Notes: generated by a model not told the origin, from the sequence alone. 64,000 nucleotides of DNA from Zobellella maritima (GCF_003075035.1 NZ_QCZE01000001.1:2418759-2482758); one strand, 5' to 3'. Positions 17,931 through 27,573 are shown, numbered from the stretch's first letter. Translations and numbers: made by a program.

Positions 17931-19541
17931 CTAAAAACGATCCGCCTGCTGACGCTGTAACAAAGCCCGCAGGCGGATCGGTTTAAGTGGCTTGTGGACC
18001 ACAGGGTAACCTAATGACTGAATGTGACGCAGCTGCTCCGGCTCGGTATCCCCCGTCACAATTACAGCGGGGATCTCGCATTTGAAGTGCCGGCTTAAGC
18101 ACGCGATGACGTCGGTTCCCTGTGTCCCTGCCTGCAGATGATAGTCGGCCAAAATAAAGTCCGGGCAATGAGGCAAACGACTGGCCTGCTCCAAAGAGGC
18201 GGCCAGATCGACCCTGTATCCCCATCCCTCCAGCAAGGTGGCAGTGGCATGCAGGTTGTCCGGTTCATCATCGATCACCAGTACCCGCAGATCAAATGCA
18301 TTGTGCTCAACGGGGGGGACCGGAATGCAGGGAACCGATTCTGCCTGTGAGGAGCCATGCAGCGGCACCAGTACCCGGAACAAGGAGCCGCGCCCAACCA
18401 CGGAGCGTACCTCAATCTTATGCTCCAGCATCTGGCTGAGCCGGTTGGCAATCGACAGCCCAAGCCCCAGTCCCTGTCGCCGTACCTGCCCGACCTCCAG
18501 CTGGCGAAATTCACCAAACATCACTTCCAGCTGCTCTTCGGGAAAGCCGATGCCGGTATCCCACACTTCCAGTGCCAGCTGGCGGCCCTGTATACGAGCC
18601 GCCACCAGCACGCCGCCATGATCGGTATATTTAATGGCATTGCCAATCAGATTACGCAGGACCCGTCCCAGCATGGCCGGATCGCTCCAGGTACAGTAAG
18701 GACTGTGTCTGACCCTGAAGCTCAGGCTTTGACGATGCGCCTGGGGAGCAAACTCGCGCTCCATCGCCTTCAGGAAGGTATCCAGCTCCAGCCTTTGTGG
18801 TTGTGGCCGAAGCACGCCCGCATCCAGGCGGGACACGTCCAACAGGGAGTCAAACAAGCTCTGCATGGTCTGCAGGCAGGAGTCGATATCCTGCAGCAAC
18901 TCACGCTCGGAAGGATGCCGCAGGCGCCCTTCCAGGGCCCCGAGCAGGATCCCCATGGCATGTAGCGGCTGACGCAGATCATGACTGGCCGCGGCCAGAA
19001 AGCGGGACTTGGCCTGGTTGGCCTGTTCCGCAGCCAGGGCGGCCGCATGCTCACGCCGCTCCGCTTCCTTGATCTCTGTGATGTCGGTGTAGATCCCCAC
19101 GGTGCCACCATCACGGGTACGACGCTCCCGCGCCTGTAACCAGCGGCCGTCATGGTTCTTGACCTCGAATGACCCTTTCCCCTGCCGGTGCATCTCCATA
19201 CGCCGTTTCCGATAAGCGGCGGGGGACTCGGGCACGTTCTCGATTTCGTTGAAGCTGATCACCCGGCCGGTACGGATATTCTGCTCCACCAACTCGGAAA
19301 ACCTGACCCCGGGGCGGACCTTGTCCGGCTCCATGAATTGCAGCGGATACTTGCGGTTGCACAATACCAGTCGATCATCCGCATCCCAGTACACGAAGGC
19401 TTCCGCTATGTTTTCTATCGCATCCAGTAACCCGCCGGCCTGGCTGCTAAGCAGCTCCCACACCTCGGGGCTCGCGAGCTCCTGCAGAAAAGAGGTCAGT
19501 GAAGCCTGTTCCGAGTTATGGTCTGCATCTATCTTGTTCAT
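17931..19541 (-). CDS. Soluble hybrid sensor histidine kinase (PAS-HisKA-HATPase-REC)
   Basis: The 536-residue protein has no transmembrane segment. Order: N-terminal PAS_7-like sensor domain (about 30-165), HisKA with the phospho-acceptor His in A-S-H-D-L-R-Q-P-L-H (about residue 187), HATPase with N-box L-R-N-L-I-G-N-A-I-K-Y and G-boxes, and a C-terminal receiver domain with acidic D-D-E-P, the phospho-accepting Asp in I-L-A-D-Y-H and a Lys in H-K-P-L-K-P. This architecture often pairs with NarL-type regulators; one is encoded at 25825, but the pairing is a guess. The signal is presumably cytoplasmic. Confidence 0.88.
   Translation of the reverse strand: MNKIDADHNSEQASLTSFLQELASPEVWELLSSQAGGLLDAIENIAEAFVYWDADDRLVLCNRKYPLQFMEPDKVRPGVRFSELVEQNIRTGRVISFNEIENVPESPAAYRKRRMEMHRQGKGSFEVKNHDGRWLQARERRTRDGGTVGIYTDITEIKEAERREHAAALAAEQANQAKSRFLAAASHDLRQPLHAMGILLGALEGRLRHPSERELLQDIDSCLQTMQSLFDSLLDVSRLDAGVLRPQPQRLELDTFLKAMEREFAPQAHRQSLSFRVRHSPYCTWSDPAMLGRVLRNLIGNAIKYTDHGGVLVAARIQGRQLALEVWDTGIGFPEEQLEVMFGEFRQLEVGQVRRQGLGLGLSIANRLSQMLEHKIEVRSVVGRGSLFRVLVPLHGSSQAESVPCIPVPPVEHNAFDLRVLVIDDEPDNLHATATLLEGWGYRVDLAASLEQASRLPHCPDFILADYHLQAGTQGTDVIACLSRHFKCEIPAVIVTGDTEPEQLRHIQSLGYPVVHKPLKPIRLRALLQRQQADRF
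17938..17980. terminator. Bidirectional terminator, inside the 3' end of the kinase gene
   Basis: A 12-base stem, CGATCCGCCTGC at 17938-17949 and GCAGGCGGATCG at 17969-17980, has a 19-base loop. The plus direction is followed by GGTTTAAG and the minus direction by a run of five T. It serves the convergent permease and kinase genes, and it lies within the last codons of the kinase gene. Confidence 0.65.
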
Positions 19542-19556
19542 GGGCCTGGTTCCTTG

Positions 19557-20336
19557 TTAACCGAGTGTCATGGCCAGCAATCGTGCTATATCGGCGGCAT
19601 CCGCGTCGCGAGCATGACCAACCTGAAAAAAAGGAATGCCCAGGCTTTCAGCCCCGGCACCGTCTGTGACCGGGTTGTCGCCAATCATCAAGCTGAATTC
19701 CGCTCTGGCACCGGCTCGGACCAGGGCCGCTTCAAACAATGCCGGCTGTGGTTTGCCCAGTACCTGATGGTCCAGCTGTGGCACCGCGGCCCGGAACATG
19801 GCCAGCAGGCTGCCGGTTTCCGGCACCGGTTCGCCCTGCCAATCCGGATGGGTCAAATCCGGGTTGGCCACCAGCAGGGGGACACCGCGACTGAGGTGCT
19901 TTATCGCCTGCGCCAGGCGGGCATAGGTCAGGTCCAGATCACGGGTCAGCACCACACAGGCGGGATTCTCATCATCCAGCGTTGTACCCAGTGTAGCGGC
20001 GTAATGTTGCAGTTCAGTGCGCGCCAGCAACATCAGGGGCTGATGTGGAAAATGTTGCCGGGCGGTATGCAGGGCCAACTCTCCGGCGAGAACCATCCGC
20101 TCGGCCGGAATCGACAGCCCGAGCATCGCCAGCCAGGCGGCGAGCTCCCCGGCACTGTGACTGGAGTTATTGGACACCAGATAGAGGCGCTCCCCGGCCA
20201 TCTCGATCAGGCGCTCGGCCCCCGGCAGTGCCCGACCACTGGCGATCAGACAGCCGTCCATATCCACCAGGACGGCCTCCGCCGAGGCGACCCGTTCGGC
20301 AACGGTAACGATGTCAGGTGCCAGTTTCATATTCAT
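19557..20336 (-). CDS. HAD-superfamily phosphatase, NagD/PGP-type
   Basis: The 259-residue protein has the HAD motif I nucleophile in L-V-D-M-D-G-C-L (about residues 24-28), motif II with V-S-N-N-S, and the late G-D-N-P-V-T-D-G-A-G-A acidic motif. The cap insertion matches the class IIA group (NagD, phosphoglycolate and glycerol-phosphate phosphatases). It is the last gene of a run that begins with a Ugp-type importer and includes a phosphodiesterase. A role dephosphorylating glycerol phosphate or a related product is plausible but not shown. Confidence 0.82.
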   Translation of the reverse strand: MNMKLAPDIVTVAERVASAEAVLVDMDGCLIASGRALPGAERLIEMAGERLYLVSNNSSHSAGELAAWLAMLGLSIPAERMVLAGELALHTARQHFPHQPLMLLARTELQHYAATLGTTLDDENPACVVLTRDLDLTYARLAQAIKHLSRGVPLLVANPDLTHPDWQGEPVPETGSLLAMFRAAVPQLDHQVLGKPQPALFEAALVRAGARAEFSLMIGDNPVTDGAGAESLGIPFFQVGHARDADAADIARLLAMTLG

Positions 20337-20397
20337 TATCCCTCCATTTCAATGACATGTCAGTCATGGGCACATTCGGTCCAGCCAGTTCAACCAC

Positions 20398-21210
20398 TTA
20401 CTGCTGATCGCATTCGGGCTCGTCACCCGGCATAAAACGTGCTGACATGTCCATGAACTCATGGTCGTGGATCACCACCTGGTCCCGGTCTAGCAGGGCC
20501 ACCGCATAAGCCGGCGGCTCATGATTGAAGGCCAGCCGATCCGGCGTAGTCAGATCCAGCACCACCTGATGATTCATACTGCGCAGGGTGGAAAAGCCGA
20601 TGCCCGCCCAGGTACCGTGGATGGGCCTGTGATAATGCCCGAAGAATAAATGTCTGACCCGGCCGTGCGCCTTCAGCAGCGCTTTGAGCGCCGCCGCATC
20701 TTCGCAATCGAGCCCGATCTGATCCATGGCCTTGATGCCGGTGGCAAAGGGGGCATGATGCATAAACAGATAGACGTCCCCCGGAGCCTGCTCCAGCTGC
20801 AGGGCCAGCCAGTCACGCCGCTTTGCACAGTAGGCACCGGCATGGGTACCATTCTTGACACTGTCCATAAAGATCAGAGTTCCGGCTTCGGTGTGCGTTA
20901 CCGACTGAACGAAACCATGCTCATCCCTACCCAGCTCGGGAAATTGCCGACAAAGCCGTTCACGGTGATCGTGATTACCGATCACCAGCTGACAGGGTAT
21001 CCGCAGCTGTCCAATAAGCGTTTGCAACAGTTCAAATGCAGCCGGATCTCCTCTGTGGGTCAGATCACCGGTAATCACACAGAGGGCAGCATCGCCGTGT
21101 TCTTCATTAATGGAATCGATACAGGCCTGCAGCCTCTCTTCCGGGCTCTGCCCATAGAGTGACTCGCCGGGCAAACACAAATGAGTATCGGTAAAGTGGA
21201 TCAGTTTCAT
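20398..21210 (-). CDS. Calcineurin-like phosphodiesterase, GpdQ/CpdA family
   Basis: The 270-residue class III cyclic-nucleotide/glycerophosphodiesterase-like protein keeps the full metal-site set: D-T-H near the start (F-T-D-T-H), G-D-L-T-H, G-N-H-D-H, M-H-H-A-P and G-H-Y-H. Relatives are CpdA (cAMP) and Enterobacter GpdQ (glycerophosphodiesters). It sits just downstream of a Ugp-like ABC transporter, which favours a glycerophosphodiesterase role over cAMP turnover. No signal peptide is present, so it would act on imported substrate. Confidence 0.82.
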   Translation of the reverse strand: MKLIHFTDTHLCLPGESLYGQSPEERLQACIDSINEEHGDAALCVITGDLTHRGDPAAFELLQTLIGQLRIPCQLVIGNHDHRERLCRQFPELGRDEHGFVQSVTHTEAGTLIFMDSVKNGTHAGAYCAKRRDWLALQLEQAPGDVYLFMHHAPFATGIKAMDQIGLDCEDAAALKALLKAHGRVRHLFFGHYHRPIHGTWAGIGFSTLRSMNHQVVLDLTTPDRLAFNHEPPAYAVALLDRDQVVIHDHEFMDMSARFMPGDEPECDQQ

Positions 21211-21317
21211 GCTGTTCTCGGTCGTTGATAGGCCCCACGAGGGGCATTGTTAATAATCAGCCCGGGAAAAGGTTCCATACCTACCCGAGCCAACTGACTT
21301 ATTAAGGAGCTGTCCAA

Positions 21318-22580
21318 TCAGCGGGGCAGTAACTGCTGAACATCACTGGCCATCTCCGCCAGAACCGCCGTCGGCTCTCCGGCACGATTGCCACTGGCGA
21401 TGGACTGCATATGGTCATGGATTACTTGGGTGATCTTCAGGCCATTCTTGCCCGGGAAGGCATACCAGTCAGCCATCAGCGGCAGCTGCTTGACCGCCGT
21501 GTAATGATTCGGGTGGGTGGCATAGAAATCCTGAAGATATTGCTCGTTGGCTTTCTTGTTCGGGGGCATGTAGCCGGTGGTCTCTGCGACAATGGCAGCC
21601 CCCTTGCCGGAAGTGGCGAACTTGATAAACTGCCAGGCAGCCTGCTGCTTCTCCTTGTCCTTGGTCAACATGACCACCGCATTGCCCCCTGCCGGTAAGG
21701 CGCCGCCTTCGGTCACCCCTGGAAAAGCATGGGTTTTCATCTCGAAGCGATCCCCGATCATGGACTCGGCATTGGTGACATTCGAGGTCGAGTAGAACCA
21801 CATGCCTGCCTTGCCGGAATAGAACGCCTGCTGCCCGTCCGCCTGAGAATAGTTGCGCATGCCCCCCTCATTGACGAAGCGGGCAAAGGTATTCATCGCC
21901 CACTGTCCCTCTTTTCCGTTAAAAGCGACCTCCTTTTCGTCCGCGGACAACATGGCCCCTCCCCTGGAGAAGACCGGCGCCTGCCACAGCCAGTTGCCGG
22001 TAATCTGCCAGCCATACACCATGCCGGTGATGTCTTCACCCAGGGCATCAATCTGACGCGACAGCTCGATAACCTGATCCCAGTTCTGGGGCAGCCTGCT
22101 TTCATCCCAGCCGGCCTGGCGCACCAGGTCCATGTTGTAGTAGGCGATCGGCAGGGAAACGGCAAACGGCAAGCCGTATACCTGCTGTTCATGGGTACCT
22201 ATGTCCAGCATTGCCTGGTGGTAACCATCCCGGGCGAAGTCGGCTTCTTCGGCGATAAAGGGCTCGAGGGAAACGGCGATATCCCGCTCCACCAGGATGC
22301 GCAGTCGGTTCAGCCCCTGAAAGGACACATCGGGCAGACGCTGGGTAATGGCTTCACGCAGTACTTTTTGGGTACCATCCTCGTAGTTTTCGTAAGGGGC
22401 GCGGAATGTCAGCTTGATGTCCGGATGCTGGGCTTCAAACTCCTGCTGGATCTGCTCAAAGGTTTGTTTGAACGAACCACCGTAGGGGTATTGCACCACC
22501 AGCTCGGTGGCCGCCAGGGCCGAACCCGACAGGGACAGGGCGCCAGCGGCAAGCAGTGGTTGCAGGCATTTCAGTTTCAT
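21318..22580 (-). CDS. ABC transporter substrate-binding protein, UgpB-like
   Basis: The 420-residue periplasmic protein of solute-binding family 1 has a signal peptide (about 1-24, ending A-L-A) and then V-V-Q-Y-P-Y-G-G. Features shared with UgpB include W-Y-F-S/T pattern residues and P-A-G-G-N-A-V-V. I placed the start at 22580, where GGAG lies 7 bases upstream, rather than the in-frame Met at 22598. Together with the permeases and ATPase it forms a complete importer for glycerol-3-phosphate-like or glycerophosphodiester substrates, or for sugars; the last possibility is reduced by the phosphodiesterase and phosphatase downstream. Confidence 0.82.
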   Translation of the reverse strand: MKLKCLQPLLAAGALSLSGSALAATELVVQYPYGGSFKQTFEQIQQEFEAQHPDIKLTFRAPYENYEDGTQKVLREAITQRLPDVSFQGLNRLRILVERDIAVSLEPFIAEEADFARDGYHQAMLDIGTHEQQVYGLPFAVSLPIAYYNMDLVRQAGWDESRLPQNWDQVIELSRQIDALGEDITGMVYGWQITGNWLWQAPVFSRGGAMLSADEKEVAFNGKEGQWAMNTFARFVNEGGMRNYSQADGQQAFYSGKAGMWFYSTSNVTNAESMIGDRFEMKTHAFPGVTEGGALPAGGNAVVMLTKDKEKQQAAWQFIKFATSGKGAAIVAETTGYMPPNKKANEQYLQDFYATHPNHYTAVKQLPLMADWYAFPGKNGLKITQVIHDHMQSIASGNRAGEPTAVLAEMASDVQQLLPR

Positions 22581-22620
22581 GGTGTTGCTCCGTATCAATG
22601 GAAATAATGGTTTTTAAAAG

Positions 22621-23454
22621 CTATTTCATGCCCGACAGCGTGATGCCTTCGATAAAGCGTTTCTGAGCCAGCAGGAAGGCCAGCACCAAAGGCGCAATAA
22701 CCAGAGTGGCCGCCGCCATCAGGGGACCGTAGTCATTGCCGGTGTCATCGTTACGAAAGCTCACCAGGCCCAGCGGTGGGGTGTAGTAATCAGGCGAGTT
22801 GAGTACGATCAGTGGCCAGAAATAGTCATTCCAGTGGGCCACAATTGAGAAGATGCCAAACGAGATCAGCGCGGGAATGGCGGTGGGCAGCATCACCCGC
22901 CAGACAATGGCAAACTCGCTGAAACCGTCCATGCGGGCGGCATGGATCAAATCATCCGGCACCGTCATAAAAAACTGCCGCATCAGGAAGATGCCAAACA
23001 CCGAAATGGAGAATGGCGCGATCAGGGCGGTGTAGCTGTCCAGCCAGCCGAACTGGTACATCAGCAAGTACCAGGGAATGGAAACCGCATGAGGCGGGAT
23101 CAACAGACACAGCATAACAGCCCCAAACAGCACCTTTCGTCCCCGAAACTGCAGCTTGGCCAGGGCATAAGCCGCCGGTACCGCCACGCTGACCTGACAG
23201 AGGAAAATCGCTACGGTCACAATCAGGCCATTGAGCATAAACTGCAGCAAGGGCACACGGCTCAGGGCCTCGCGGTAGTTTTCCAGCAGATACCACTGCT
23301 CCGGTAACCAGCGCAGCTCAGCGCTGAAGATCTCCGTCGGTGGCTTGAAGGACGTCAGCAACATCCAGATAAAGGGAAGCAGCATGACAAGGGCACCACA
23401 GAGCAGCAGCAGATGGCGCAGCAGGCGGAATATCAGGGAAGCTTGCCGGTTCAT
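22621..23454 (-). CDS. ABC transporter permease, UgpE-like
   Basis: The 277-residue protein has six hydrophobic segments and the binding-protein-dependent permease loop E-A-A type motif in the form H-A-A-R-M-D-G-F-S-E-F-A-I-V-W-R-V-M-L-P. The C-terminal L-S-G-M-K ending is typical of the MalG/UgpE group. Its start overlaps the stop of the preceding permease by 4 bases (ATGA). Confidence 0.88.
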   Translation of the reverse strand: MNRQASLIFRLLRHLLLLCGALVMLLPFIWMLLTSFKPPTEIFSAELRWLPEQWYLLENYREALSRVPLLQFMLNGLIVTVAIFLCQVSVAVPAAYALAKLQFRGRKVLFGAVMLCLLIPPHAVSIPWYLLMYQFGWLDSYTALIAPFSISVFGIFLMRQFFMTVPDDLIHAARMDGFSEFAIVWRVMLPTAIPALISFGIFSIVAHWNDYFWPLIVLNSPDYYTPPLGLVSFRNDDTGNDYGPLMAAATLVIAPLVLAFLLAQKRFIEGITLSGMK

Positions 23455-24380
23455 GAGTAATGTACCTTGCGTTCGATAAAGCGGGTTTTAATCAGGGTCA
23501 GCAGCAGCACAAAGAACAGGAACACCACTGTCACCGCTGCCGCATAACTGGTGCGAAAATATTCGAAGGCCTCGGTGTACATGGTGTAGAGCAGCACCTC
23601 GGATGCCTTGTTCGGGCCGCCACGGGTCAGCACCTGAACCGTATCGAATACCTGGAAGGCCTTAATGGAGGTGATCACCACCACAAACAGGGTAATGGGC
23701 CCCAGCATGGGCCATGTCACCAGGCTGAAGCGCTGCCATACCGAACTGGCACCGTCCATTTCCGCCGCCTCGTAAAGGTGGCGAGGTACCGCCATCAGCC
23801 CAGAGAGAAACAGCACCATATTAAAGCCCACCTGCTGCCAGATGCCGATGCCGCACAGCACATACAGCACCAGGTCCGGATCCTGCAGCCAGTTGGGCCC
23901 CTTGATACCGACTTCCTTCAGCAAGAGGTTGAGCAGACCAAAATCAGGGTGCAGGATCACCTGCCAGACGATGGACATGGCGATCAGGGTGGCCATCACC
24001 GGCAGGAAATAGACCGCCCGGTAGAAGCCCTTGCCATATTCTCCCGCCTCGATCAGCATGGCAGTCCCCAGGCCAAGAAAGATGGAGCCCGGCACCACGA
24101 TGGCCACATAGATGATGGTGTTCTTCAGGGAGCGCCAGAAGGTGTCATCACCGAACATCTCCTGATAATTGGCCAATCCCACCCACGCCAGGCTGTCCAT
24201 CCCCAGCTGCCAGTCGGTAAACGACAGCAGCAGCACCGCCAGCAAGGGGCCAAGCAGAAACAACACCATAAGGGCGGCGGCAGGAGTCGACAGCAGCCAG
24301 CCGACCCGGCGCTGATGCGCGTCGGCACCACCGCCGCGACAGACAGTATGCTCAGGCGATGCGGCGCTGATACTGTTCAT
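23451..24380 (-). CDS. ABC transporter permease, UgpA-like
   Basis: About 309 residues from the ATG at 24380, which has GGGAGG 6 bases upstream. The open frame extends further upstream to 24560, but that part is Trp/Arg-rich and only mirrors the ATPase gene in another frame. Six transmembrane segments and the E-A-A-E-M-D-G-A-S-S-V-W-Q-R-F cytoplasmic loop identify the MalF/UgpA group. It overlaps the ATPase stop by 29 bases. Confidence 0.88.
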   Translation of the reverse strand: MNSISAASPEHTVCRGGGADAHQRRVGWLLSTPAAALMVLFLLGPLLAVLLLSFTDWQLGMDSLAWVGLANYQEMFGDDTFWRSLKNTIIYVAIVVPGSIFLGLGTAMLIEAGEYGKGFYRAVYFLPVMATLIAMSIVWQVILHPDFGLLNLLLKEVGIKGPNWLQDPDLVLYVLCGIGIWQQVGFNMVLFLSGLMAVPRHLYEAAEMDGASSVWQRFSLVTWPMLGPITLFVVVITSIKAFQVFDTVQVLTRGGPNKASEVLLYTMYTEAFEYFRTSYAAAVTVVFLFFVLLLTLIKTRFIERKVHYS

Positions 24381-25527
24381 CGGCAGCCTCCCTGTTGATC
24401 CTGGTGGCGTCAATGCGTTGGCCAGCGGAATCGAATACCAGGGCCTGATCCAGCTTGAGCCGTATGCCCACCGACATCTCCAGGGCCAGTCCCTGTCCCT
24501 GTTCCACGCCACACCGCACCACCAGCGGCGCCGCGAGTTCCGCCACTGATACATGGACAAAATACTCGCCGCCCATGTTCTCCAGATAGGTCAGTCTGCC
24601 GCTCAGCTCACCCCCTTCAGTCGCACAGATGACAGCGCTTTCCGGCCTGATCCCCAGGGTCACAGACTCACCGACGCCGACATCGGTACTGACGGGTAGC
24701 AGATGACCGGCCAGTGCTACTCGACCACAAAGAGATACGGTGGCCGGTAACAGGTTGATCTTGGGGCTGCCGATAAACTCGGCCACCCGCACATCGACCG
24801 GATTGCGGTAGATTTCATCCGGGGTATCCACCTGCAGCAGCTCACCATCCATCATCAATGCGACCCGGTCGGACATGGTCATGGCCTCCGCCTGATCATG
24901 GGTCACATAGATAAAGGTGCTACCCAGCTGGCGGTGCAATTGGGCAATTTCGGAACGCATATGTACCCGGAGCTTGGCATCCAGGTTGGACAGCGGCTCA
25001 TCCATCAGGAAAGCCGCCGGGCTGCGGACCATGGCCCGGCCCAGGGCAACGCGCTGCCGCTGGCCCCCCGACAACTCGCCCGGCTTGCGCTGCAGAAGGT
25101 GTTCAATCTGCAACAGGGAAGACACCTCGGCGACCTTTTCTTCGATCTCTTCTGCCAGCGCAGCGCTACCCGGCAGCCTGCGTCCAATCAGCGGCAGGCG
25201 CTGGAACCAGCTGCCGTTGCGCATCCGCAACGGGGTAGCAATGTTGTCGAAAACCGTGAGGTGCGGATAAAGCGCGTAGGACTGAAACACCATCGCCAGG
25301 TTACGCTCCTTGGGTCTCAGCTCGTCCACCACCTGTTCGCCTATTTGTATATGGCCGCCGGTCTGGGATTCCAGCCCGGCAATGATGCGCAGTAAGGTCG
25401 ATTTGCCACAGCCGGATGGACCGATCAGAGTCATGAACTCGCCATCGCGAATGGTCAGCTCAATCTCTTTAAGGACCGAGGTCTGGCCAAATGCCTTGCG
25501 CAGGCGGTTGATGCTAATTTGTGCCAA
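24352..25527 (-). CDS. ABC transporter ATP-binding protein, UgpC/MalK-like
   Basis: The 391-residue protein has Walker A G-P-S-G-C-G-K-S-T (about 37-45), signature L-S-G-G-Q-R-Q-R, Walker B L-M-D-E-P-L-S-N-L-D, the switch His in V-T-H-D-Q-A-E-A-M, and a C-terminal TOBE/OB regulatory domain typical of the CUT1 family. A short insertion near residues 98-125 (W-F-Q-R-L-P-L-I-G-R-R) is longer than in MalK. It heads the operon ATPase-permease-permease-binding protein-phosphodiesterase-phosphatase, an order in which the ATPase comes first. Confidence 0.9.
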   Translation of the reverse strand: MAQISINRLRKAFGQTSVLKEIELTIRDGEFMTLIGPSGCGKSTLLRIIAGLESQTGGHIQIGEQVVDELRPKERNLAMVFQSYALYPHLTVFDNIATPLRMRNGSWFQRLPLIGRRLPGSAALAEEIEEKVAEVSSLLQIEHLLQRKPGELSGGQRQRVALGRAMVRSPAAFLMDEPLSNLDAKLRVHMRSEIAQLHRQLGSTFIYVTHDQAEAMTMSDRVALMMDGELLQVDTPDEIYRNPVDVRVAEFIGSPKINLLPATVSLCGRVALAGHLLPVSTDVGVGESVTLGIRPESAVICATEGGELSGRLTYLENMGGEYFVHVSVAELAAPLVVRCGVEQGQGLALEMSVGIRLKLDQALVFDSAGQRIDATRINREAADEQYQRRIA

Positions 25528-25824
25528 AGCATGCTCCTCAAACGTCTTGTGTTGTTACGGTTGAGGTTCACGATAAGCCGGGAAAATGACAGTTTTATTA
25601 TAAAAATAACTTTAAAATCATATACTTATGCACACGACAAAGAGTACATAAGTACTTTTTCACTTGCCTGGGTACTGATAACAAGCCCGATAAAACGGCA
25701 GCTAATGCACAGCACCTTGCTCTAACCCGTTGCTCTATTTGTGAATTGTATTCCGCTCACTTGCAATAAAAGTGTCTTGCAGAAAGGGTACTTTGGTACC
25801 TGTAGCGAGGAGACAAATACCACC

Positions 25825-26481
25825 ATGAAAGTACTTTTGGCCGATGATCATGAGCTGATCCGCAAGGGGTTACGCCAACTTATCGAATACCATCTTGCGG
25901 AGTTGAATGTGCAGGAGTCTGCTTCCTTGCCCGCGACCATGGCGCGGTTGAGCGATGATGCCGATATCAGCCTGGTATTGTTGGATTTGCACCTGCCGGG
26001 GGCCATCGGCCTTGAAGGGATGAAGCAGTTACTGTCTCACTTCCCTGGAGTCGCCATCGTCCTGGTCTCTTCCGATGACACCCCCGAGACTATTATCACT
26101 GCCATCCGTCAGGGGGCTTCCGGTTATATCCCCAAATCCACCTGCAATCAGGTACTGATCAAGGCACTGGAGCTGGTGATTGCCGGTGGCGTCTATCTCC
26201 CGCCACACATATTGCAGTCCGGCAATACAGGCTCACCACCGACAACATATGCTGACAGCCTCGCCCCGGATCGGCCGGAATTAACAGGACTGACCCGGAC
26301 GCAACACAGGATCCTCGGGCTACTTGCCCAGGGGCTGGGTAACAGGGAGATAGCAGATCAAAGTGGTCTCGCATTACAGACGGTAAAGAACCAAGTCAGC
26401 CGCATATTGCATGTCTTGCAACTGGAGAGCCGCGCGGCGGTAGCGGCTTATATGAACAGACAACAACGGCCATGCTCTTAA
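25825..26481 (+). CDS. NarL/FixJ-type response regulator
   Basis: The real start is probably the ATG at 25825, giving 218 residues that begin directly with V-L-L-A-D-D-H-E; the open frame from 25741 adds 28 unlikely residues. The receiver domain has the phospho-Asp in L-L-D-L-H-L-P-G, and the LuxR-type helix-turn-helix is at the C-terminus (L-A-Q-G-L-G-N-R-E-I-A then V-K-N-Q-V-S-R-I-L). No kinase is adjacent; the hybrid kinase at 17931 is a candidate partner. Its stop codon abuts the stop of the convergent LysR gene with no base between. Confidence 0.85.
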   Translation: MKVLLADDHELIRKGLRQLIEYHLAELNVQESASLPATMARLSDDADISLVLLDLHLPGAIGLEGMKQLLSHFPGVAIVLVSSDDTPETIITAIRQGASGYIPKSTCNQVLIKALELVIAGGVYLPPHILQSGNTGSPPTTYADSLAPDRPELTGLTRTQHRILGLLAQGLGNREIADQSGLALQTVKNQVSRILHVLQLESRAAVAAYMNRQQRPCS

Positions 26482-27399
26482 TTAAGTTTGGTCAGAGCAG
26501 GGGGACAGGGACCTTTTTCCTGCCGACATCAACATATCCACAAAACGTCGCAACACGGGGCTGATGTCCTCTTTCAGCCAGGCCGCCTCGGTCACCACTG
26601 TCGCACTGGTACCGGTCAGCGGCAACATCACCACCCCGGTACGCATATAGTTGCTGGCGCATTCCAGATGAATGGTAATGCCGATATTGGCACTGATCAG
26701 GCCGAACATCCCTTCGCTGTTATAGGCTTCCTGCACTATGAGCGGCTGAAAACCGGCCTGCAGACAAAGCGCATCCAGATGCCGGCGGAAATGTTGCCAG
26801 CGGGACATCACTCCCACCACAAATGGCTCATCGGCCAGTTCGTGAATATCCACTGACGCTTGCCCGGCCAGCGGATGCCGCTCGGGCAGTACCGCCACAA
26901 AACGATCCACTTGTACCGGCTGATGCTCGATGGCCTCGCTGTGCAACGGGCTGGTTAAAAAGGCGATGTCGATTTTACGGCAGGCCAGCGCCTCCAGCTG
27001 ATCCTGGGTCGAACCATAGATCAGTTCGATGGCGATATCCGGATAATGCCGACGAAAGGTATCGAGCAAACCGGGCAACACGCCGGTAATGGCGAAATCC
27101 GTATAACCAATGGCGAGACGTCCCAGATCACCTTTGGCCGCCTTCTGGGTCTGGCGTACCGTTTCCTCCAGATCTGCCAGCAACAGGCTACAACCGTCAA
27201 GAAACACGGCCCCGGCCGCGGTCAGTTCGACACGCCGGTTGTTCCGGTCGAAAAGACTGACTCCCAGTTGATGCTCCAGCAGCTGAATGCCGCGGCTCAG
27301 CGCCGGCTGGGCAATAGCCATATTGTCAGCGGCCTGACGAAAGTTCAGGGTCTCGGCTACTGCCATAAACTGGCGGATTTGCCGCAGTTCCACACGCAT
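26482..27399 (-). CDS. LysR-family transcriptional regulator
   Basis: The 305-residue protein has the N-terminal helix-turn-helix (R-Q-I-R-Q-F-M-A-V-A-E-T-L-N-F-R-Q-A-A, then L-S-R-G-I-Q-L-L-E) and an effector domain similar to the BenM/CatR group. It is divergent from the GltS-type symporter at 27574 and likely controls the symporter, amidohydrolase and GTPase unit. Confidence 0.88.
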   Translation of the reverse strand: MRVELRQIRQFMAVAETLNFRQAADNMAIAQPALSRGIQLLEHQLGVSLFDRNNRRVELTAAGAVFLDGCSLLLADLEETVRQTQKAAKGDLGRLAIGYTDFAITGVLPGLLDTFRRHYPDIAIELIYGSTQDQLEALACRKIDIAFLTSPLHSEAIEHQPVQVDRFVAVLPERHPLAGQASVDIHELADEPFVVGVMSRWQHFRRHLDALCLQAGFQPLIVQEAYNSEGMFGLISANIGITIHLECASNYMRTGVVMLPLTGTSATVVTEAAWLKEDISPVLRRFVDMLMSAGKRSLSPCSDQT

Positions 27400-27477
27400 G
27401 GTGATACCTAAATGTTATCAATTGGTAAGGCAACAGTATTATACAAGTTAACACTGCTTCTCTAGTTTAGGAACTGC

Positions 27478-27498
27478 GCCTGATCGCCAGGATCAGGC
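27478..27498. promoter_or_regulatory. Dyad in the LysR/symporter intergenic region
   Basis: GCCTGATC at 27478-27485 and GATCAGGC at 27491-27498 form a perfect 8-base inverted repeat with 5 bases between, in the 174-base divergent region. It could be an operator or a small hairpin in the symporter leader. It is GC-rich and lacks the T-N11-A form of a LysR box. Confidence 0.3.
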
Positions 27499-27573
27499 AT
27501 TGGTCGGCCGCTATACCCGGCCGGCATGGATGATAACCGGAGCCTGGTGCTTCGGTAAGATACGGAGTTCGCT

